In this document: positions 7,549 to 12,836 of the stretch, one piece after another | Position numbering within the stretch: the stretch's first letter is position 1 | Layout: each line of letters opens with the position of its first letter | From: Chrysochromulina tobinii | Taxonomy: Eukaryota; Haptophyta; Prymnesiales; Chrysochromulinaceae | Length of the DNA stretch: 12,836 bases | NCBI GenBank assembly: GCA_001275005.1 | Contig: JWZX01001650.1 | Span: 1 to 12,836 of the forward strand | Reading direction: 5' to 3' | Made by a program: the position numbers and the translations under genes | The notes under the pieces: generated by a model | Told to the model about the DNA's origin: nothing | The model's input: the letters and a program-made list of their open reading frames with translations, nothing else | Databases searched by the model: none

Positions 7549-8583
7549 GTCCCCACTTGTGAAGCTGAGCGTGCGACCGATTGGCTCCAGTCGTCCAGTG
7601 TCCCGTTCGCATACGAGACCACAGTCAGCCCCCGAGACCCTCATGGTGGCTCAAGCTCCGAACCACCGGACGCGCACCCTGTGGGAACCGCGCGGAGTGC
7701 CGGATGCGTTCTACGCGGTGCGGTGGCGTGGTGCGGCCAGGCGGCCAGGGCACCCCCCACCTCAGAGGTCGTTCATTCATGAATTTACGTTATGTACTCA
7801 CGAATCGTCAATCGATGCCGCGAATGGGAATGTGTGTCGATAGTACTCGCGGCTCGTACCGCCGCTCTAGTACACAGCGGACTTCAAAGGACAAAGCTAA
7901 AACGTGTCGTTCTCAATTCCTTTTTCGTGATTGATGACCCGCGTCGGATTCGAGATGTTTGCAGAGTGGGATTCGAGATGAAATTTGGGGGGGAACGCGT
8001 CCAAAGGCCCCCAAAAATAGAGACTTTTTCAGTGTCGAGTGCGTCTTTGCGTTCCCCACTGGGGAGGCGCGCCATCGGGCGCGTCGGTGCACGCAGGTTC
8101 GATGCCGCCGGCGTCTCCAACGCCGCCCCGACGGGGACGGTAGCAAAAGGAAGCGTGGGCGCATTGCAAGGTGATGTGGGAGACGGCATCCGAGCAGAAC
8201 CGGGGGAGGCGACGATGGCGCGATTGTCTCCACGCGCCGCGCCCCGCCATCTAGTCTCCATGCGCCGCGCGCCCTGCCATCGTCACCTCCCCGCCTGGTG
8301 CGTGTGCGTAACCCACAGAGGTTGCCTGCTTGCCTCGCACCGATGGCCTGCGCGCGCCCGCCGCCGACCCGCCCGGCTGCGTGGGAGGCGTCCGTAGGTG
8401 GCGTCCGCGGTTTCCCCGACCGGGTCCGGGTGCAAGTTTTTGTATAGAGAGACGAAAAGAAAAGCGGGTCCCCAGCCCTCGCCCCCTGGGCGGCTGTAAA
8501 CTTGTTCGGTGAAACCGATGGTTCTTTTTGGCGAGCGCCCTTTTCAAGCGAACGCTTGCGACTGAACCAGAATATTTTGGGAC
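7549..8583. other. 1035-base gap without a supported gene
   Basis: Open frames on both strands (for example 7792-8397 on + and 7913-8611 on -) are Arg/Ala/Pro-rich, overlap each other antisense and resemble nothing known, so I treat the region as non-coding. Visible structure: ggattcgagatg at 7946-7957 and 7969-7980; a small perfect hairpin (tcccc-act-gggga) at 8053-8065; a B-box-like ggttcgatgcc at about 8097 without a tRNA cloverleaf; and an imperfect tandem repeat of gtctcca followed by a GCGCCGCG-rich tract ending in gccat at 8226-8250 and 8254-8280. A TATA-like tgtatagag lies near 8440. The large surface-protein promoter should lie in the right half. Confidence 0.55.
8226..8280. repeat. 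Imperfect two-copy tandem repeat
   Basis: Two 25-27-base copies (8226-8250 and 8254-8280), each beginning gtctcca and ending gccat with a GC-rich core, are separated by three bases. They sit in the gap upstream of the surface-protein gene. The function is unknown and the pair may be simple slippage. Confidence 0.6.
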
Positions 8584-11500
8584 ATGTTGCAGGGCTCTGG
8601 CCACGCGCCAAAGTGCGTCCAGATTACATCATATTTTCGCGGCGCTGGGGGGCTGGCGACTGCGCTAGCACTACTGGGTGTAATATCTGTGGCAACGTTG
8701 CCACGAGCCTTTCCGAAGCCATCAGCTGTTGAGCCCGCACATGATCAAACGCAGGCAACGCAGCCGGTTGATGAAACATTTCGAGGAAGAGCAGTGGCAA
8801 GGCACTTGCAGACGGCGTCCTCTCCTCCACCACCTCCTCCTCCCCCTCCAATGTCGTACGACCAAAGTGGCTGCCTGTGCGCAAATACGTGCCAGTTTAA
8901 CAATGATAACCTCTGCGACGATGGAGGTCCCGGGAGACAATACTCCGTTTGCGCACTTGGGTATGACTGTGACGACTGCGGTGCGAGGTGCTTGCCACCA
9001 CCGTTGCCGCCTCAACCCCCCCGTCCCTCGCCGCCGCCACCTAGCCCGCCACCTTCACCACCACCCTCACCTCCGCCGCCGTCGCCGCCCCCGTCGCTGC
9101 CGCCGGCTTCTCCATGCGCCGTCGACGGCGCGTACACCTTCACCGGGGCGGCGACCTCCTACTTGAGGGCCACGTCGCGCACCGGAATCGTCGGCGGGGG
9201 GCTCGGCTTCACGCTCTGCGCGTGGGTCTACCGCACGCGGATAGGCTCTTCCTGGGATCGCCTCATCGATTTCGGCAACGGTGAACGAGCAGACAATGTA
9301 CTTTTGGCTTTTGGGGGGGACTTTGGGGTGTCAATTGTGTACGAGGTGTCCTACGACCAGCGCACACCAGGGGGGCCATCATCATTCCCCGCAAACGTGT
9401 GGACTCACGTCGCGGTCGTGCAGTCGCGTGCGAGCCTCACCGCCACCCACGGGCCCGCCCAGATCTACTGGAACGGTGTGAGCGTCGCGACGACGTCGTC
9501 GATGCGCTTCCCGCTGCCGGTGAGCCGCTCCAACCTGTACGTGGGCAAGAGCGCTTGGTATCATCTTGATCCTTTTGGCAATCCGATGTTCACGGGCCAG
9601 ATGAAGGACCTGCTAGTGTGGGACGCCGCCCTCAGCCCGGCGCAGCTGCATGGCGTGCGGCTCGGCGGCGGCCTGCCGAACACGACAGCGCCGCTCATCT
9701 CGATGATGCGCACGTGGTGCGGGACAGCGCCACCACCATCGCCCCCGTCGCCGCCATCGCCGCCGTCGCCCCCGCCGCCACCGCCGCCCCCGTCGCTCCC
9801 GCCGGCTTCTCCGTGCGCCGTTGACGGCGCGTACAGCTTCACCGGGGCGGCGACCTCGTACTTGAGGGCCACGTCGCGCACCGGAATCGTCGGCGGGGGG
9901 CTCGGCTTCACGCTCTGCGCGTGGGTCTACCGAACGCGGACAGGCTCTTCGTGGGATCGCGTCATCGATTTCTTCGACAATCCGAATTCAAACGATGACA
10001 ATATAATTCTGGCATTTAACAACGGACCGGTGACATACGAAATCAAGTGGGGGGGGGCTTTGGGGGGGTCACTTAGTGCAACAACGCCCGGGTCGTTCCC
10101 CGCAAACGTGTGGACACACGTCGCGGTCGTGCATTCGCGTGCGAGCCTCACCGACACCTACGGGCCCGCCCAGATCTACTGGAACGGAGCGAGCGTCGCG
10201 ACGACGTCGTCGATGCGCTTCCCGCTGCCGGTGAGCCGCTCCAACCTCTACGTGGGCAAGAGCGCTTATCATAGTGATCCAATGTTCACGGGCCAGATGA
10301 AGGATCTGCTGGTGTGGGACGTCGCCCTCAGCCCGGCGCAGCTGGATGGCGTGCGGCTCGGCGGCGGCCTGCCGAGCACGCCAGCGCCGCTCATCTCGAT
10401 AATGCGCACGTGGTGCGGGGCAGCGCCGCCACCATCGCCGCCGTCGCCCCCGTCGCCGCCATCGCCGCCGTCGCCCCCGCGGCCCCCGTCGCTGCCGCCG
10501 GCTCCTCCGTGCGCCGTTGACGGCGCGTACAACTTCACCGGGGCGGCGACCTCCTACTTGATGGCCACGTCGCGCACCGGACTCGTCGGCTGGGGGCTTG
10601 GCTTCACGCTCTGCGCGTGGGTCTACCGCACGCGGACAGGCGATGCAGGGGATCGTGTCCTCGATTTCGGCAACGGTGCATATGCAGACAACATCGTTGT
10701 GGAATTTTCATACAAGATGCTGTTCGATGTGTATCATGGCAGTGCCTCCGACCGGCTCACACCAAGTTCGGCATCATCATTCCCCGCAAACGTGTGGACT
10801 CACGTCGCGGTCGTGCAGTCGCGTGCGAGCCTCACCGCCACCTACGGGCCCGCCCAGATCTACTGGAACGGTGTGAGCGTCGCGACGACGGCGTCGTTTC
10901 GCTTCCCGCTGCCGGTGAGCCGCTCCAACCTGTACGTGGGCAAGAGCAACTGGGGTAGTTACCACCCGATGTTCACGGGCCAGATGAAGGACCTGCTGGT
11001 GTGGGACGTCGCCCTTAGCCCGGCGCAGCTGGATGGCGTGCGGCTCGGCGGCGGCCTGCCGAGCACGCCAGCGCCGCTCATCTCGATGATGCGCACGTGG
11101 TGCGGGGCAGCGCCGCCCCCGCCCCCGCCGCCTTCACGGCCGCCGCCGCCGCCACCGCCATCGCCGCCGACGTATCCTCTTACGGCGGGGACTGCGTCGG
11201 TGAGCAACACCGTCGACCTGACCAGTTCACTCGCTAACACAGCAGCCAGCCACATTGTCCTTGCCCCCGGCCGTTACGCCCTCAGCGTCGCGCTCAGCGT
11301 AACCAGGAGCGTCGTCATCGAGGCGGCGGTGGCAGGCTCGGTCGTGCTCGATGCACAAGCGAGCTCCTTGAGTATGCGCCGTGTGCTGTTCATCAGCCCG
11401 GGCTCGTCGGGCGTCGTGCAACTGATCGGGCTCAACGTTACTGGAGGCGACATGGACGGCTCGGGCGGTGGCGTCTATGTCCAGAATGGTAACGTGGCGT

Positions 11501-12093
11501 TCACTTCTTGTAGCGTGTACTCGAACGCAGCTCGAACAACGTCTGGCTATTCTGTTGGAGGTGGCGGTGTCTTTGTCGGAAGTGCTGTCGTCTCTTTCTC
11601 CTCATGCAGGATCTTCTCCAACATGGCATCGAACTATGGTGGATGGGGGCAGCCTGGAGGAGGTGGCGTCTTCATCAATGGTGGCACCGTGACGTTGACG
11701 CAGACCAACATCTACTCCAACGCAGCCTCTCATTGGGGAGGTGGCGTCCATATCTGTTGTTCAAGCACAGTCGCGCTTGTGTCCAGCAGCATCCACTCAA
11801 ACACTGACAATGAAGGCTCTGGTCGGACCAATGTCTTTGTCTCAGGATGCCACCGCTTGCTCCTTTGCAATGACCCTCACCGGCGTCTCAGGCACAGTCT
11901 CAACCTGCTTGGCACCGCCGCCGCCGCCCGCACCGCCGCCGCCGCCGTCGCCGCCACCGCCCTCTCCGCCACCGCGCTCTCCCCCGCCGCCCTCGCCGCC
12001 GCCGCCCTCGCCTTCGCCGCCGCCGCCCTCGCCTTCGCCGCCGCCGCCCTCGCTGCCGCCGTATCAGCCGGACACCGCGGTGGTGAGCACTAG
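8584..12093 (+). CDS. Large modular surface protein: anchor, Cys module, 3 LamG-like, beta-helix (frame broken near 11845)
   Basis: The first reading frame gives 1169 residues, but only about 1-1088 look like native protein. Residues 20-39 (GAGGLATALALLGVISVATL) are a hydrophobic signal peptide or type II anchor. Residues 97-136 are an eight-cysteine module (C97, 99, 103, 111, 123, 129, 132, 136) with CDDGGPG, loosely like an LNR/Notch-type or other small Cys-rich fold. Three LamG-like jelly-roll domains follow (178-379, 411-611, 643-840), each bounded by Cys and carrying WTHVAVV, IYWNG and FTGQMKDLLVWD. A parallel beta-helix domain (863-1088) has GGGVYV/VxFxSCxIxSN rungs. Pro-rich (SPPP) linkers separate the modules, as in hydroxyproline-rich glycoproteins. 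In-frame TGA at 8563 precedes the ATG. After 11845 the frame gives Ala-rich sequence that is an out-of-frame proline linker; the true product probably continues in the frame starting at 11849. Likely secreted or cell-surface, possibly glycan-binding (inference). Confidence 0.88.
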   Translation: MLQGSGHAPKCVQITSYFRGAGGLATALALLGVISVATLPRAFPKPSAVEPAHDQTQATQPVDETFRGRAVARHLQTASSPPPPPPPPPMSYDQSGCLCANTCQFNNDNLCDDGGPGRQYSVCALGYDCDDCGARCLPPPLPPQPPRPSPPPPSPPPSPPPSPPPPSPPPSLPPASPCAVDGAYTFTGAATSYLRATSRTGIVGGGLGFTLCAWVYRTRIGSSWDRLIDFGNGERADNVLLAFGGDFGVSIVYEVSYDQRTPGGPSSFPANVWTHVAVVQSRASLTATHGPAQIYWNGVSVATTSSMRFPLPVSRSNLYVGKSAWYHLDPFGNPMFTGQMKDLLVWDAALSPAQLHGVRLGGGLPNTTAPLISMMRTWCGTAPPPSPPSPPSPPSPPPPPPPPSLPPASPCAVDGAYSFTGAATSYLRATSRTGIVGGGLGFTLCAWVYRTRTGSSWDRVIDFFDNPNSNDDNIILAFNNGPVTYEIKWGGALGGSLSATTPGSFPANVWTHVAVVHSRASLTDTYGPAQIYWNGASVATTSSMRFPLPVSRSNLYVGKSAYHSDPMFTGQMKDLLVWDVALSPAQLDGVRLGGGLPSTPAPLISIMRTWCGAAPPPSPPSPPSPPSPPSPPRPPSLPPAPPCAVDGAYNFTGAATSYLMATSRTGLVGWGLGFTLCAWVYRTRTGDAGDRVLDFGNGAYADNIVVEFSYKMLFDVYHGSASDRLTPSSASSFPANVWTHVAVVQSRASLTATYGPAQIYWNGVSVATTASFRFPLPVSRSNLYVGKSNWGSYHPMFTGQMKDLLVWDVALSPAQLDGVRLGGGLPSTPAPLISMMRTWCGAAPPPPPPPSRPPPPPPPSPPTYPLTAGTASVSNTVDLTSSLANTAASHIVLAPGRYALSVALSVTRSVVIEAAVAGSVVLDAQASSLSMRRVLFISPGSSGVVQLIGLNVTGGDMDGSGGGVYVQNGNVAFTSCSVYSNAARTTSGYSVGGGGVFVGSAVVSFSSCRIFSNMASNYGGWGQPGGGGVFINGGTVTLTQTNIYSNAASHWGGGVHICCSSTVALVSSSIHSNTDNEGSGRTNVFVSGCHRLLLCNDPHRRLRHSLNLLGTAAAARTAAAAVAATALSATALSPAALAAAALAFAAAALAFAAAALAAAVSAGHRGGEH
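8992..9114 (+). repeat. Proline-rich SPPP linker
   Basis: Residues 137-177, almost only Pro with regularly spaced Ser, between the Cys module and LamG copy 1. Similar linkers lie at 8815-8853, 9721-9813, 10417-10509, 11104-11169, 11912-12061 (frame 2) and 12790-12836. Such SPPP arrays are hydroxylated and O-glycosylated in algal and plant wall proteins; that modification is inferred here. Confidence 0.9.
9115..9720 (+). repeat. LamG-like domain copy 1
   Basis: Residues 178-379 of the surface protein. It starts CAVDGAYTFTGAATSYL and ends at the Cys of RTWC. Variable segment A is 9274-9384 (37 codons) and variable segment B is 9553-9582 (10 codons, AWYHLDPFGN). The rest is nearly identical in DNA to copies 2 and 3. 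The start-to-start distance to copy 2 is 699 bases, linker included. Confidence 0.9.
9814..10416 (+). repeat. LamG-like domain copy 2
   Basis: Residues 411-611. Variable segment A is 9973-10095 (41 codons, Asn/Asp-rich, AT-richer than its flanks) and B is 10264-10278 (5 codons, AYHSD). Segment A shares little with copies 1 and 3. The start-to-start distance to copy 3 is 696 bases. Confidence 0.9.
10510..11103 (+). repeat. LamG-like domain copy 3
   Basis: Residues 643-840. Variable segment A is 10669-10779 (37 codons, the same length as copy 1 and sharing its GNG and ADN start) and B is 10948-10965 (6 codons, NWGSYH). Framework substitutions relative to copy 1 are few, for example LMATSRTGLVGW in place of LRATSRTGIVGG. 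Confidence 0.9.
11170..11847 (+). repeat. Parallel beta-helix (PbH1/pectin-lyase-like) domain, copy 1
   Basis: Residues 863-1088. The first part (SSLANTAASHIVLAPGRYAL, then SVVIEAAVAGSVVLDAQ and GSSGVVQLIGLNVTGG) is the usual N-terminal cap region of a beta-helix. Then come repeated rungs with GGGV(Y/F)V, V(A/S)F(T/S)SC and (S/F)SN. It resembles chlamydial polymorphic outer-membrane-protein repeats and similar protist domains. It pairs with a second copy 883 bases downstream. Confidence 0.85.
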
Positions 12094-12836
12094 CGCCGGC
12101 CTGACCAGTTCACTCGCCAACGCCGCCGTCCTCCAGATTGTCCTTGCTCCCGGCACCTACTTCCTCAGCGCCGAGCTCAGCGTCACCAGGAGCGTCGTCA
12201 TCGAGGCGGCGGTGGCAGGCTCGGTCGTGCTGAATGCACAGGGCAGCTCCCCGAGTCCGCGCCGTGTGCTGAACATCAACCCGGGCTCGTCGGGCGTCGT
12301 GCAAGTGATCGGGCTCAACATCACGGGAGGCTTAATAGACCGAGGCACAGTACAAGGAGGTGGCGTCCTCATCAATGGTGGAGCCACCACATTCATCAAC
12401 GTCAACATATACGGAAATCAGGTCGGTGGCAGCGATGTCGTAACATTTGGCGGCGGTATCTATGTTAGAGGTGGCACGGTCGTATTCAGGTCGTGTAGGA
12501 TCTACTCCAACGTTGCAGGTCGAGGATTTGGAGGTGGCGTCTTCATCAGTGGCGGCACTACCACATTCATCAACGTCGACATTCACGGAAATGCAGGGGG
12601 CTATTGGGAAAATGGCGGCGGTGTCTATGTCGGAGGTGGCATAGTCAGATTCGCATCATGCAGGATCCACTCGAACTTGTTATGGTACGCTGCATGGAAC
12701 GGGTTCAATGTCTTTGTCTCAGGCACAGCCACGGTCTGCTCCTGGCCAACGACCCTCACTGACGGCGTCTATGGCACAGTCTCAACTTGTCCGGCACCCC
12801 CTCCCTCGCCCCCGCCCCCGCCCTCGCCGCCACCCT
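11849..12836 (+). CDS. Continuation of the surface protein in a shifted frame (second beta-helix; 3' end outside window)
   Basis: From 11849 the frame beginning gcc-acc-gct is open to the window edge and reads as the direct continuation of the upstream protein. It gives ATACSFAMTLTGVSGTVSTC closing the first beta-helix, a (S)PPPP linker (about 11912-12061), then a complete second beta-helix domain (from YQPDTAVVS, 12062, to GTVSTC, about 12788), then another Pro-rich linker running off the edge. The second domain ends NVFVSGTATVCSW...GTVSTC, exactly the pattern that the first copy should have, which identifies the frame. There is no start of its own at 11849; the part belongs to the gene starting at 8584. 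Either the allele is frameshifted, the assembly lost two bases, or an unseen splice joins the frames. Confidence 0.82.
12062..12788 (+). repeat. Parallel beta-helix domain, copy 2
   Basis: A paralogous copy of 11170-11910 in the shifted frame. It contains long identical DNA blocks, for example the segment encoding RSVVIEAAVAGSVVL near 12189-12230, which matches 11308-11349. The GGG(V/I)(L/Y/F) and (V/T)F(R/I/A) rungs are present. It ends with the CS-W...GTVSTC closure. The offset to copy 1 at the gaccagttcac anchor is 883 bases. Confidence 0.85.

Noticed and set aside
8090-8115. tRNA gene suggested by a B-box-like ggttcgatgcc
   Set aside because: The T-stem does not pair (gcagg against ccgcc) and no A box or acceptor stem is found at the right distance upstream.
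7792-8397. 201-residue open frame on the + strand in the gap
   Set aside because: Arg/Ala-rich, no recognisable domain, overlapped by a longer antisense frame; typical of chance open frames in GC-rich DNA.
7913-8611. 232-residue open frame on the - strand
   Set aside because: Low-complexity composition, no family resemblance, and it runs into the 5' end of the surface-protein gene on the other strand.
8872-8991. EGF-like domain
   Set aside because: Cys spacing (2, 4, 8, 12, 6, 3, 4) and the CDDGGPG/DCDDCG signature do not fit EGF; it is a different small Cys module.
9274-10779. Diversity-generating retroelement targets in the LamG variable segments
   Set aside because: Differences are not adenine-specific substitutions, lengths differ, and no reverse transcriptase or template repeat is in the window.
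11840-11852. Programmed +1 frameshift at the surface-protein break
   Set aside because: No slippery codon run or stop codon sits at the site, and copy 2 has the two extra bases; an indel or assembly error is simpler.
11849-12093. Ala-rich C-terminus of the surface protein (ATALSATALSPAALAAAALAF type)
   Set aside because: It is the proline-linker DNA (ccg repeats) read in the gcc frame after a two-base deficit. The other frame gives the expected beta-helix closure, linker and next domain.

Overview
The window looks like nuclear DNA of a GC-rich unicellular alga, most likely a haptophyte. The evidence is eukaryotic gene content (cytosolic HSP70 ending in EEVD; VPS33 of the HOPS/CORVET tethers), strong GC bias with Ala/Arg/Pro-rich low-complexity inserts, a cysteine module (CLCANTC...CDDGGPG...DCDDCG) of a type I associate with haptophytes and some other protist algae, and SPPP proline-rich linkers typical of algal surface glycoproteins. 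The assignment is from motif style only; a pelagophyte or another GC-rich protist is not excluded.

Layout, all on the + strand, with no intron needed in any gene: (1) 1-348, the C-terminal 115 residues of cytosolic HSP70; (2) 932-2845, a Dcm-type cytosine-5 DNA methyltransferase with a possible Trm5/TYW2-like N-terminal segment and a repeat-encoded acidic insert; (3) 3060-5171, VPS33, a Sec1/Munc18 protein; (4) 5689-7548, a multidomain calcium-type protein with a Miro-like EF-hand region, TPRs, a coiled coil and a C-terminal VSGAG-type module; (5) 8584 to beyond the right edge, a large secreted or membrane-anchored modular protein with a signal/anchor segment, a cysteine module, three near-identical LamG-like domains and two parallel beta-helix domains, all joined by proline-rich linkers.

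Three choices matter for reading the genes. The methyltransferase and VPS33 open frames extend upstream of their first ATG only through non-ATG codons, so I place the starts at 932 and 3060. The large surface-protein frame is broken near 11845: comparison with the second beta-helix copy shows a two-base deficit, after which the homologous reading continues in another frame (from 11849) to the edge. The apparent alanine-rich C-terminus ending at 12093 is therefore probably an out-of-frame reading of a proline linker.

The genes do not form a pathway: they are housekeeping (HSP70, VPS33), possible epigenetic (methyltransferase), possible calcium/scaffold (EF-hand/TPR) and cell-surface functions. 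The most unusual part is the surface-protein gene, whose LamG repeats are nearly identical at DNA level except for two sharply bounded variable segments per repeat. The 1035-base gap before it (7549-8583) contains no gene I can support.
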